Assembly (NCBI RefSeq): GCF_047511655.1
Contig: NC_133394.1
Span: forward strand, 144,856,343 to 144,920,342
Length of the DNA stretch: 64,000 nucleotides
Source of the DNA: Castor canadensis
Taxonomy: Eukaryota; Chordata; Mammalia; Rodentia; Castoridae
Direction of reading: 5' to 3'
The position numbers and the translations under genes are program-made. The notes under the pieces are model-generated. The model worked only from the letters and a program-made list of their open reading frames with translations. It was not told the DNA's origin and did not search any database. Of the stretch, positions 35,114-45,434 are shown in pieces; the stretch's first letter is position 1; every line of letters begins with the position of its first letter.

Positions 35114-35179
35114 CCAAATCACATATACATGTGTGAGTAAATGTAAAAATGATAAAATAAAAAAATACATTTTTAAAGG

Positions 35180-35704
35180 AGTCTCTGGCCCTCTCTTTTG
35201 AACTTCAATTTTATTCCTTAGCCAACCAACCAACTCTTATTGTTTCCTATGTCTATGTTATGTCCAGCAATGACCCTTATGTATAGGGTATTTAGCACGT
35301 TCTACATATGTACATTTGCTTTAAAATCAGCATCCCCAGTCTGACCTAATTAGTGTTTCATCTCTGCCCCCAAATTTGCTTTTCCTGTGATGCTCATCTA
35401 ATTGATTGGCATGATCTCTTGTCCAGTCACCAAATCTGACACTTGGAGTCACCAGTTCCTGTGGGGATGGGATATCTCCTAGCCATCTTCCTACCTGGCC
35501 TTTCCACTTCTGTTCATGTTCTCATTATGCTTTTGTATTTTATTTTTCTTACCTAGAGGAAGGAAAAAGTGCCATAGCTTCTTTCTTTGTTTTGTCCCCA
35601 TTCCAGCTCTAATCGTTTCACCCAAGCCACAGCACGACCTATCTAAATTAGTAGTTTAGCCATGTTACTTTCTTATTCTAAAGTCTTTCAATAGCTCTTT
35701 GATG
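35180..35704. other. Unassigned DNA
   Basis: No repeat or exon recognised with confidence. Confidence 0.35.
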
Positions 35705-36100
35705 ACCATGTGAAGGACTGAATTTTGTCCCCCTATGATTTGTAAACGGAAGTCTTAAATTTCAATGTGACTATATTTTAAGATAGGGCATTTGGGAGGA
35801 AATTAAGGTTAAATGAGCTCATAAGGGTGGGGTCCTGACTTGGTAAGATTGGTGTCCTTATAAGAAGAAACACCAGAAAGTTCACTCTCTACCACTTGAA
35901 CCATTTCCCCAGCCCAGAAAGTTTGTTCTTTATGCCATAAGAGGATACTGTCAGAGGTGGCTAAGCCAGAATAGAACCCTCTCAGAAACTGATCCTGCCA
36001 GATCTTGATTGGGGATTTCTAACCTCTAGTACTATGAGAACATAAATTTTTGTTGTTTAAGCAACCTGCCTGTGATATTTTCTTATAGTAGCCTGAGCAA
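35705..36100 (+). mobile_element. MLT1A-like LTR
   Basis: AAGGACTGAATTTTGTCCCC, TTCAATGTGACTATATTTTA, AATTAAGGTTAAATGAGCTC, ATAAGGGTGGGGTCCTGAC, GGTGTCCTTATAAGAAG, then TTTTTGTTGTTTAAGCAACC and ATAGTAGCCTGAGCAAAC. Interrupted by a 31-base SINE-like insertion at 35883-35913. Confidence 0.88.
35883..35913 (-). mobile_element. Tailless tRNA/ID-like micro-insertion
   Basis: On the minus strand these 31 bases read as the 5' end of the ID-like SINE (GCTGGGGAAATGGTTCAAG then TGGTAGAGAGTG). They are flanked by a perfect 10-base direct repeat CCAGAAAGTT (35873-35882, 35914-35923). There is no poly-A and no 3' half. This fits a tailless retropseudogene, an already described class, of tRNA or ID RNA. 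Confidence 0.65.
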
Positions 36101-36625
36101 ACAAACAAAATGAAATGGTCATAGCATGGAAGATTCTTTTCTTTCTAAGCCTATCTACCTGACAAGTTATCCATAACCCTGCACTTTGACAACTTATTAA
36201 GTTTCCCAACTCACAAGCTTTGTGTGGACAGTGACTCTCCCTTTGCCAGGAATAGCCTGCTTGGATTCCTTTCATCTTTCCTGGTTTCTTTTGATGTATG
36301 TGGTTAAAATTCCATTTTGTGCTCCTTAATTCTTGGCAGGAGCATGTTTCATAATAAAATATATTTATTCTTTGTCCTGTTTCCCATTCAACATATTAAG
36401 AGGCCCAGAGCGGGATTCTGTCCTATCCCTTGTCATAGTTTGGATCCTAAATTTCCCCTATGTATTAAAGACTTGGTCTCCAGTTTAGTGCAACTGTGAA
36501 GTGGTAAAACTTTTAAGAGATGGGCCTAGAGTTTAGGTCATTGTGGATGCACCCTGAAGAGAATGGTGGGACCCAGGCCCTTCCTCTTCCTCTTTTTTGC
36601 TTTTCAGCAATGAGGCAACCAGTTT

Positions 36626-36674
36626 TGCTCACCATGTAGTTCTGTCATGATGCTCACCATGTAGTTCTGCCATG
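36626..36674 (+). repeat. 25-base tandem duplication in LTR
   Basis: TGCTCACCATGTAGTTCTG-containing unit at 36626-36650 repeats at 36651-36674 with one T/C change. Confidence 0.9.
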
Positions 36675-36747
36675 TGTACTGCCTCTCCTCAGAGCCAGTT
36701 GCTCATGGATTAGAACACCTGAAACCATAAGCCAAAAGAAACCTCTA

Positions 36748-36832
36748 GTCTTTTTTTGGTGTGAAGAGGGTTCAGGACTTTGGGAATATTAAGAAGGCAC
36801 TCTATCTCTGAGACAAATCCCCAGCCCACCTT
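36748..36832 (-). mobile_element. ID-like SINE, antisense
   Basis: Antisense order: T-run, GGTGTGAAGAGGGTTCAGG, GCACTCTATCTCTGAGACAA, ATCCCCAGCCC. Flanked by the imperfect repeat ACCTCTAGTC / ACCTTTACTC, a likely target-site duplication. It splits the LTR at 36430-36890. Confidence 0.75.
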
Positions 36833-37084
36833 TACTCTTTATAAGTTACTTAACTCAGATATTTATTACACTAATAGAAAGCTCAATAGCACAACTTTGT
36901 CATATCTGTGGATCTCAGAACAGATCCTGGCACCTTGTAAGTCTTGGAGACTTGTAGAATGGATAAATCTGTGAATGGACAGCACATCAAGGAAAGTTTC
37001 CATTTACTCTTGGGAAAATCCTAAATCTCCAACATGGACTGATATATCTGCAACCTCACTTAATTCTACCTGTCTTGGCACAAG

Positions 37085-37400
37085 TCACAGGACTTACTAA
37101 TTCATTCCATGCCACTTCCTGGCTTAGGGACTTTGTGCATTCTCTTCTCTCCACCTGAAATGTACCCCACCCACTGTAACCCTAACATGTGGAGGAACTT
37201 CCTGTCTTTCAACTTATGGCTAAATGAGTGCCCATGGAAGGTTTTCTTGACCCTAGACAAAATCGCTTTTCCTGCCCTTCATTCACACAGCACCTTCTGT
37301 TTGCTTCCAAATACTCACTCCAATGTACTGTTATATGCTTACATGATTATGGAATTAAATTTAAGCTTCTTGATTAGGCATCAAGGTCACTGAGAGCAGG
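37085..37400 (+). mobile_element. L2 LINE 3' end
   Basis: GGCTTAGGGACTTTGTGCAT, TCTCTCCACCTGAAATGTAC, ACTTATGGCTAAATGAGTGC, then TTTAAGCTTCTTGATTAGGC. Typical L2 terminal 0.3 kb. Confidence 0.8.
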
Positions 37401-37436
37401 AAGGGTTTTTTTGCTTGCTTATTTGTTTTGTCTTCA

Positions 37437-37458
37437 TCTCTCTCTCTCTCTCTCTCTC
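37437..37458. repeat. (TC)n microsatellite
   Basis: About ten TC units. Confidence 0.95.
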
Positions 37459-37864
37459 CCCGTCTAGTGTAAATGGTATATAACTGATGGTTGCAGATAC
37501 AAATCCGACTCAATTTTAGTCATCTTTTTCTCTACATTATTTCATTCATGTGGAGTTATCTAGCAACAGATTGACCCAGATCAGACATAACCTTGCATCC
37601 CCTGGTTTCTGCCCACACTGGAATAAAAGTTATACTGTTCAGTCAAGTTGCTGGCTGAATGACAAAGGCAGATCCAAAGCCCTGCAGGTTTCACAGGTGA
37701 GGGAACCCCCAGGAGCTCCTCTGTTGAGTTTTTGGGAGGAGTGGAGATTGTGACTCACCTTTTTTACAGGCAGAGCTGTACTATAATGAGGGAACTGTAA
37801 GGAGGAACAACACTGCATCAGTGGTGGATTTAGAACCCATCATTGGTCAGTGGCTAACAAACTT

Positions 37865-38080
37865 GGTTCTAGAATCTGCCTTCTTGTTTTCAATTCTTAG
37901 CTCTATCCTTACTGGCAGAGTAACTGCAGGCAAACTGATTACTCTCCATGGGCCTTAGTTTTATCATCGATGAAATGGAAGTTAGAAATAGTACTTACCT
38001 CATCAGGTTGCTATGAAGGCTGAAAGGGTTAAAATAGGTAGTGGGCTGAGAACATTGCCTGGCACATAGGATGCATCTGG
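37865..38080 (+). mobile_element. MIR fragment
   Basis: AGTAACTGCAGGCAAACTGA, TTTTATCATCGATGAAATGG, GTTGCTATGAAGGCTGAAAG, TGCCTGGCACATAGGA. Confidence 0.9.
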
Positions 38081-38084
38081 TGAG

Positions 38085-39265
38085 GCTATCTGATACTGGT
38101 ATTTGTAATCTACATAGAGAATCAGTCATTGCTATATCACTCCTGCCCTCTCCTAAAAAGAGGAAATATTAAATTCATTGGAGAGTTTCAAGGGAGAAAT
38201 GGTCATGCCTAGAAGTTTTACTTCCTCTTAGGGGCTGTCTTCAGTGGTGGTGCAGGGGTGGATTTGTATTCAACTCAGCCCTTGCACAATCAAGCTTGCC
38301 TTGGCTCATAGCTGCTATGGTTGGCAGATTCTGGGATTCAGTATTAGGAGAAGGAAATGCCTGAGTTTAATCCAGACTCTCTCAAATCAGTTTAACAGTG
38401 CTCACACTTTGCCCAATCTGCTCTCCTCCTTTGTTTTGTTTCCCTGCTGGTTTGGAACTAAATTGGGGGCGACAATTTATGTATACATGTATGTATGTAT
38501 GTATGTATGTATGTACATAATCCTCTTAAAGGCCTCAACAGGATCACATTTAAATTGAGTAGAATGAATGACTGGGGTCTTAGTGTCCCAAAAACAGAAA
38601 ATTCACGTTGAGAAGTGGGTAAACTAAAACAAGGCAAACTAAACAGTGTCCTTTGGAATAGTCAGAGGTAGCAGCACACCAGTTTCACCTACATCATCAT
38701 GAGGGTGATATTCCTAAATTTCAAAATCTCTCAGCTCCGGGGAGCATGTACATGTTGACATTCAGAAAGTTTTGTGGCAACTGTTTCTACCTACAATGGA
38801 GCTTCTATTAACTCAGACCCCTAGCAGTAAGTCCTACCAACATGAGTGAAATGTGTGCAAAGCCCAGAAATGTGTCACAAAACACAAAGACAGGACTCAG
38901 AGCACTTAGATTAGACAGATACAGTGGGCCACAAGGTCAGGCACACAGCATATCCATTCATCAGAGCAGCAACAATTATGGATGATATCTGTCTGCCATT
39001 GTAGGGACTGAGCTATCTAACCCTATTGTTTAAGACAATTTGTAAATAGAAGTAGAAAATGTAAGGACTGGGAGCATGGGCCTTAAGCAAAGGAAGGATA
39101 CATCAGAACAGACTTACATGACAGTTTGGGGGCAATGAGAGGGAAAAGCAGATCTTAGTCAGTACAAAATTACAGAGCAATGCAGTCTGGACCAGAATAG
39201 ATACTATTCTTTACAATGCTTGATAATATTTTTATAAATGGTAATAAATAAATAGTAGACCACAT
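38085..39265. other. Unassigned DNA with a GTAT microsatellite
   Basis: Apart from 38480-38516 no repeat or exon is recognised. Confidence 0.35.
38480..38516. repeat. (GTAT)n microsatellite
   Basis: About eight ATGT units, with a TACATG interruption at the start. Confidence 0.95.
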
Positions 39266-39269
39266 TTAT

Positions 39270-39450
39270 GTGCTTGGTACTTTGCGTGTGAGATTAATTT
39301 TGCTTAAGTTATTTATTTAGTGGACTAGGATTATATACATTTTACCCCACAATGTAGGTTCAGATGCTTCTTAGTAAACCTGGGCAGTCTGTGTTAAAGG
39401 ACCCACACAGGTATATGGGTCTAGAACTGATCATGCCCCACTTAGCTTTT
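39270..39450 (-). mobile_element. MIR-like fragment
   Basis: TGTGCTTGGTACTTTGCGTG, TTATATACATTTTACCCCAC, GACCCACACAGGTATATGGG suggest antisense MIR. Confidence 0.6.
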
Positions 39451-39606
39451 AGTCAGAAAATAGGTAGGCAGTATGTAAATATGCTTCACAGAAGACCTGC
39501 TTAGCCAAATATTCAAATTTCACTGGAAATAGTACCAGCAGTGGGGGTTTTAGTGGTACTGGAAAAAAAGACCAACACATTTACTAGGATGAATAATCCT
39601 GCTTAA

Positions 39607-39784
39607 TCCTCTTCTTTCCTTTCCTCCTCTCTCTTTCTCTCTTATTCTCTTTCTCCATATCTTCCATTCCTCCCTCCCTCCCTCCATTCCTTCCTTTCTT
39701 CCTTCCTTCCTTCCTTCCTTCCTTCCTTCCTTCCTTCCTTCCTTCCTTCCTTCCTTCTTCCTTTCTTCCTTCTTTCCTTCCTCT
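39607..39784. repeat. (TTCC)n polypyrimidine tract
   Basis: About 175 bases almost purely C/T; the core 39690-39756 is a near-perfect TTCC array. It produces lysine/glutamate/glycine frames on the minus strand (39550-39978) that are not genes. Confidence 0.97.
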
Positions 39785-39989
39785 GATGAAGCTTTGCAGG
39801 TCAGGGACCTGGAAAACCAACTCTGGAAAATGTTTAACAGATCAGTGTTTATTAACTTCCTCAGAATAAAGGCCTGTGGAAGAGAGAAAAGGAAATAGGA
39901 CTTAGTTGAGGGAGATGTGGAGCTATGATATAGGCCTGAGAGCTCTTCTGGCCCCACAGGGGCCAGGATTTTAGACAATTATCTCACAT

Positions 39990-40110
39990 TAATCCATCAT
40001 GCCATGAGGTGTACAGTTGCGCTCACCATGTATTCCTGACATGATGTGCTGTCTCAACCCAGGTCCAAAGAAACAAGGCCAATTACTCATGGATTTGGGT
40101 CTCACCATTG
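39990..40110 (+). mobile_element. LTR-like fragment
   Basis: CACCATGTATTCCTGACATG, TGCTGTCTCAACCCAGGTCC and AATTACTCATGGATTT resemble the middle of the LTR at 36630-36720. Confidence 0.5.
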
Positions 40111-40685
40111 GGCATGGGACTCCTGGAGAACAGCATAACCTTGGTTGAACTTGGGGCCTCTGTGTAGCTCAAAAAATTCCTGAAGGTGCTGACAGCTGGA
40201 GGCTTCTGTCCGTAGCATTCCCAGGCTTGGGCAAGGACACTGGCTCTGAAGGGGCATCTGGGCAGCACATCAAGTTCTTACCATATGGGAACCCAATGGA
40301 ATGTCTGCAAGTGACTATTCTAACATTGTTATCCTAGACAGATATGAGGGACGAGAAGGAGCAATTGCTGGAATCAAGGAAGGCAAATGTAGCGCTGTTG
40401 CAACAATCCAGGAATACAATGTAAGAACAGAAAAGGAGGGAAAATCCAGAGACCAAACTGTAATGCTGAGCAACAGAATAAATTTCTGCAAAATGGAGTA
40501 GAAGAATGAGGTCATCAGAAGATGAATCTCCAGAGCCCATTGGAGTCTAATTTTTTTGGATGAAAAAAATCTTCCAGAACAGATACAACCAGTAGCTACA
40601 ACACACCAAACATACGTCCTTTTCCTGTTTTGCTTTTCTATATTAGCTCTTGAGACAGCTTTGTGTAACTGTAGAGTGATAAATT
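40111..40685. other. Unassigned DNA
   Basis: Overlapping open frames (40083-40268, 40301-40501, 40315-40707) lie on both strands; none has a recognised motif. Confidence 0.35.
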
Positions 40686-40689
40686 GAAT

Positions 40690-40890
40690 TCCAGTTTTGG
40701 CTCTCACTAGTTTAAATGTTTGATTCTAGTCAAGTTTTTTAAACTTTCTGAACTCCAGCTTCCTTATTTGTAAATGGATACAATATTGTATACCATTTTT
40801 GTGGTTACTATAATCTTATACATTATGTTACAAGGTCGAAAAAGATTGAATATTCAGAAAGAGCACTTACCACAGTGCCTTTCAACAAAA
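40690..40890 (+). mobile_element. MIR fragment
   Basis: GATTCTAGTCAAGTTTTTTA, GCTTCCTTATTTGTAAATGG, GAGCACTTACCACAGTGCCT. Confidence 0.75.
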
Positions 40891-40894
40891 TCAG

Positions 40895-41720
40895 TTTTCT
40901 TCTCATGAAAACAGAGGCTTAGATCAAACATCCTAGACTTTTCTGTCAGACACAATTTTGAATAAGAAAGTTGTGGGATAATGGTCTTTGTCCAGCTTTC
41001 ATGTACAAAAGAATAGTAGTAGGGAAAAAAAAACTTCTGGCTTTAAAGTAAAGTAAATGCATGAAACTTTCATCTTTCCCTCCCAGACTTAGCATTTGGA
41101 ATCTGCCTATTGAAGTTTTATGGTTGAGAGCTTCAGAAAATAGCATTCCGAATATGAAGCTCTGCACCAACCTTTACGTTCCAGCCCTATTTCAAGGAGC
41201 ATCTTAAGTGTACCTTGAAGTGACATTTAGGTTGATGAAAGTTTTCTTAAAGAAGAAAAGAAGGCAGGTAGCAAGATTTGCATTTCTTTGTTTCAGAAGC
41301 TTCCCACCTGGTGAAAACTAGAGATGATCTCAGATAGAGATGCAATAGGAATGTTAAAGGGTCCTGAGTCCCAGCATGTGAAGGTCCCTTGACATAAACA
41401 TGTCACACCAATGGCAGGGAGCCCTTTCTGAAAAGAGTCACAGTCCTCTGGGAACATTTCTGTGGAAGCACACTTTCCTCCAATGCATCACATAAAAAGG
41501 GCTGTGGTCTCACCCTGTAGACCTCAGATACCCGAAACAGAGGTCCTGGGGTCTATAAATGTTTGTGGGATTAAAAACACCTGGTATCTGAAAAAACAGC
41601 AGCTCCTAAGGGAAAAATAATATGGCAATCAAAAAAGTATAAATTTTAAGTTAAATATTTATAAAATGTTACATTGTTAGCTGGCCCATTGCAGGTCAAC
41701 AAACACGTACATGTAAAAAT
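40895..41720. other. Unassigned DNA
   Basis: No repeat or exon recognised. Confidence 0.35.
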
Positions 41721-41730
41721 AGATGTATAT

Positions 41731-42458
41731 TGTGAATAGTGCCGCAGTAATAGCTAAGTTATGGAAACAGCCAAGATGCCCCACCACTGATGAATGGATT
41801 AAGAAAATGTGGTATCTCTACACAATGGAATTTTATGCAGCCATGAAGAAGAACGAAATGTTATCATTCTCTGGTAAATGGATGGAATTGGAGAACATCA
41901 TTCTGAGTGAGGTTAGCCTGGCCCAAAAGACCAAAAATCGTATGTTCTCCCTCATATGTGGATGTTAGATCAAGGGCAAACACAGCAATGGGATTGGACT
42001 TTGAGCACATGATAAAAGCGAGAGCACACAAGGGAGGGGTGAGGATAGGTAAGACACCTAAAAAATTAGCTAGCATTTGTTGCCCTTAACGCAGAGAAAC
42101 TAAAGCAGATACCTTAAAGCAACTGAGGCCAATAGGAAAAGGGGACCAGGTACTAGAGAAAAGGTTAGATCAAAAAGAATTAACCTAGAAGGTAACACAC
42201 ACGCACAGGAAATTAATGTGAGTCAACTCCCTGTATAGCTATCCTTATCTCAACCAGCAAAAACCCTTGTTCCTTCCTATTATTGCTTATACTCTCTCTA
42301 CAACAAAATTAGAAATAAGGGCAAAATAGTTTCTGCTGGGTATTGAGGGGATGGGGGGAGAGGGAGGGGGTGGAGTGGGTGGTAAGGGAGGGGGTGGGGG
42401 CAGGGGGGAGAAATGACCCAAGCCTTGTATGCACATATGAATAATAAAAGAAAAAAAA
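41731..42458 (+). mobile_element. Young 5'-truncated L1 with target-site duplication
   Basis: Holds the last 70 or so codons of ORF2 in one open frame (KKMWYLYTMEFYAAMKK to FSLICGC, stop at 41966-41968), then the whole 3' UTR and a short A-tail after AATAATAAAAG. A perfect 10-base direct repeat AGATGTATAT brackets it (41721-41730, 42459-42468). The intact C-terminal frame and perfect repeat make it one of the youngest insertions of the window. It is dead on arrival, lacking promoter, endonuclease and RT. Confidence 0.95.
42345..42410 (+). repeat. G-rich tract of L1 3' UTR
   Basis: About 66 bases with at least seven runs of three or more G and no C except one. Able on paper to form G-quadruplexes; equivalent tracts lie at 9672-9738 (plus) and 2487-2549 (minus). 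Confidence 0.9.
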
Positions 42459-42469
42459 AGATGTATATA

Positions 42470-43685
42470 TAATATGTGTATATGTATATTTACATATATT
42501 CATACATTTTATTTTATGTATTACATATGAAATAGTTTAAACACAGATAGTCAATAATTTTTTATTTGTCAGAATTATTTTTATAATCCTTAACATTTTG
42601 GTACATGAAGTGATTATAGCTTAACACAGAATATAGTTACCTTTTGTTGTAGTAAAGTTTGCAGGAGGCCTCTGAGAATACCAGTGTCTAGATCTTCCAA
42701 TACTGTAAAAGTGGTCTTGGCTGTTGGAACCTCAAGGGGGTAATGTCCATCCTAGGGAAAGTTTCCCAAAGAAGGTAAGGCTAGAGTGGCCTGTTGAGTG
42801 TGAAGCAAGCATGGTGGCATGTGACCCGTTCTAAACCAAGGTTCAGTTCTGAACTCACATAATCAAGTTTATTTTCTTATCTGGCAGTGGGCTGGGCACT
42901 TCTGACTCAACAGAATGTAACTCAGGGTTCATGCCAGTACTAGCTCATTCTACCTCTAAGATTCATACCTGCAAGGGTAGGGTCGTTTAATCAACTTCCT
43001 ATTGTTTTGTGGTTCTCTTTCACGAAGGAACTAATTCAAACTCAACTGTGGGCACAAAGAGCAGAGACCAAATGGACAGGTGAGTGGAAAAGCAGGAAGC
43101 ACAAAATAAGTTGAGCATTTGACCAGCTATAGACTTCCAGTGATGCTAATGGTGTTTTATTACCTGTCACAGCTGTCTTGGGGAAATACATTTTTTTGTT
43201 GTTAATCTTCCTTACTCCTCCTCCCTCAAGCTTAGGTAGGAAACAGAACTAGAATTTGGATTAAGCCATCACAGTTCCACTTTGCGTTTTTCTTAGAATC
43301 AGAGAATCATGACATGTTTAGCTTGTCTGGATAGGATTTTAGAAGACTCACTGTTTATCTGAAGGCTCAAAGGAATTATGGTTTCACTTCTGTGCAGGCT
43401 TCAGATGCCATCTCTTCTACCTCTGGGTTGAGTCCATCCCTTGAAAGGGTCACTTACCCTAGCTAAATTACAACTGAACCTGTGACAAGGTTAACATTTT
43501 AATCCCTGTAAGGCCCAATTATGAACCTCACTTAACAATAAGTTTCAGTATTCTTATTTTTCCATGTGTGCTCATTTATTTATCCTTCTTTGCTTCTATA
43601 AAGCCAGAAAATAGATTCTGTTGAAGCTCTCTGTTGAGTCCTTAGCTACGTGTTTACATTTCTGTCATTGATTCTCTATGTCATT
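42470..43685. other. Unassigned DNA
   Basis: AT-rich start (42470-42600), then no repeat or exon recognised. Confidence 0.35.
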
Positions 43686-43689
43686 CCTA

Positions 43690-43815
43690 CAAATTATTTT
43701 CTATTACCCATTTTAGAATTGTGAAAATGAATCTCAAGGATGCTATGGGAATAGGTAGAGGTTACAGAATTGTGAGTGGCAGAGTTGATTCAGAAATCAG
43801 ATTCTTAAGCATTTA
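43690..43815 (-). mobile_element. MIR fragment
   Basis: ACCCATTTTAGAATTGTGAA, GTTACAGAATTGTGAGTGG and GATTCAGAAATCAGATTC follow antisense MIR. Confidence 0.7.
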
Positions 43816-43819
43816 CCTG

Positions 43820-44320
43820 TTTGTAGCACAGGTGATTGCTTTTGGATAATTTTATTGTCTCTCCTATGTTCTGTTGATGGAAAATAAGAAGAAATTATCT
43901 TCTAGGAATGTGTGAAGTCCCATTTCAAGTGCTGGGAATAGGGAAATCTTCTTTCAGGTGAGGTTTTGTGCTTAAGAAGACCACACTCTATCAGGGATAA
44001 CACCATGGAGACTACCAGCTTTAATACCAGGTGTGCTAAGTATGCTTTAAAATGAGCTGCTTGCCAGTGTGTCAGGGGAAAGGAGATTGGTTCTGAGGAA
44101 GAAAGGAATGGGGTTGACTAAGGGACTTAAGGGCTTTCATTTTAGAAAGGTATTGAAGGGTACCTTGAAGGATAATGTTCTGCTAATCAGGAAAATAATT
44201 CAAAAAGGATCTTTATACCAAGGGTCAGACTTTGTTATGGGTAAATCATAATTTACTCTGAGCTTCCTACCTCAGCCTGTCCCTCAGTGTGAGACGTGTA
44301 CCTCCTCACATTATTTTCCT
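43820..44320. other. Unassigned DNA
   Basis: No repeat or exon recognised. Confidence 0.35.
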
Positions 44321-44323
44321 AAT

Positions 44324-44392
<69 letters not shown>

Positions 44393-44475
44393 AGAAGAAG
44401 AAGAAGAAGAAGAAGAAGAAGAAGGAGGAGGAGGAGGAGGAGGAGGAGGAGGAGGAGGAGGAGGAGGAGAAGGAA
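44324..44475. repeat. Three-phase polypurine microsatellite (GA)n-(GAA)n-(GGA)n
   Basis: GA units at 44324-44389 (one T at 44332), GAA units at 44390-44423, GGA units at 44424-44469. About 150 bases of pure purine. Poly-leucine and poly-glutamate frames across it are artefacts. Confidence 0.98.
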
Positions 44476-44479
44476 ACTG

Positions 44480-45098
44480 GTTATATTCTTACCTGCAACC
44501 CCACTATAACCCATAGCTGGAATTACTTGGGCTATGGGTCTGAGGAGGAGGAAGCACGTAGCAATATCTCCTTCTTTCTATCCTGGCAGAAAGGAGTCCA
44601 CACACCTGTATCTACCCACAAACTTCCCTCTAGCCTCTTTCCCGAGGCAGCCTAAAAACTCCCTAAAAGCATGCCTACCTGATGCATTCTCCCCTCCCAA
44701 GACCCTCTGCTCATAGATCTTTCCTTGGTCATTCTCTGCTCAGCTGGTTTAATAATACTCCATTATATAAATGCATATGTCTACAATCCTTAATTATAGC
44801 TCCCAAATTGCCAAACCCTTGAAAAATAAGTTTTCCCCATAAAATTTGACATCAGAACTCATCTGACAACAAAATGACTTGAAGTGACCTAAAAATATTC
44901 ATGGCTTTTGGTTATCCTACTTAGTGTTTATGAGGATGCTTCAGAAGTAGGACTATATTTGATTATAGGGTGCTGCATAAAGCCTGCTATGAATGGGACT
45001 ATGTATCACATATGAGCTGTATAATTTAATTAAAACCAAAGGAAAACCTCACATCCTGAAATAAAACTGGCTTCAAGTGTTCTGGATAAGAGACTGTA
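44480..45098. other. Unassigned DNA
   Basis: No repeat or exon recognised. Confidence 0.35.
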
Positions 45099-45099
45099 G

Positions 45100-45430
45100 T
45101 CTTTTTATCACATTTTATTTAACCTAGCTCCATTGACAGACATTTAATGGCTTCTAGTCTTTGTTCTTACAAACAATGTTACTATTAATATTTTCATACA
45201 CACATAATTCCACATCTGTGTAGGCCATCTATTTGTAAGGTGAATTCTTTATACAGAAATTATGTGGGTCAAAGTGTTTGTACACTTATAATTTTGATCA
45301 ATTTTATCACCCTGCTCTGATGCTCTCCCAAGATTGTTTAAAAGTATCAATTTTCTATGTCTGCTTTTCATGTCTGTTAAGTATAATCAAATCTCAGTTA
45401 TTTGATGCTTCATTTGCTAAAATTCTCCAT
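45100..45430 (-). mobile_element. Old L1M/HAL1-type fragment
   Basis: Antisense ORF2 end: CATTGACAGACATTTAATGG, CTTACAAACAATGTTACTAT, GTGGGTCAAAGTGTTTGTAC, AATTTTGATCAATTTTATCA. Confidence 0.75.
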
Positions 45431-45434
45431 CAGC

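Larger units (their letters stand above)
30312..35159 (+). mobile_element. L1 LINE complete at both ends, internally deleted
   Basis: A single L1 insertion of about 4.85 kb. Its edges are set by a 15-base direct repeat (AAAAAATACATTTTT) at 30297-30311 and 35160-35174. Order: 5' UTR (about 30312-32181) with AAGATGGC at 30326-30333, some 15 bases from the start, where human L1 has its YY1 site; ORF1 start at 32182; a deletion joining ORF1 to ORF2 at about 32324-32347; ORF2 remnant to about 34709; 3' UTR with a G-rich tract (35085-35113); A-rich tail. Intact L1 is near 6-7 kb, so over 2 kb is missing. The 3' UTR shares a block near 34972 with the younger L1 copies at 2660, 9562 and 42230, so all belong to one lineage. 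Confidence 0.92.
36430..36890 (+). mobile_element. LTR-like repeat (MaLR-like), interrupted by SINE
   Basis: ATAGTTTGGATCCTAAATTT at the start, GTGGTAAAACTTTTAAGAGA, CCTGAAACCATAAGCCAAAA near the end, then, after the SINE, TTTATAAGTTACTTAACTCA and AATAGAAAGCTCAATAGC. Same type as 54245-54665. Confidence 0.7.

Noticed and set aside
39550..39978. 142-codon frame rich in lysine, glutamate and glycine
   Set aside because: Translation of the TTCC microsatellite on the minus strand.
44289..44516. Poly-glutamate/glycine and poly-leucine frames
   Set aside because: Direct translation of the GA/GAA/GGA array.
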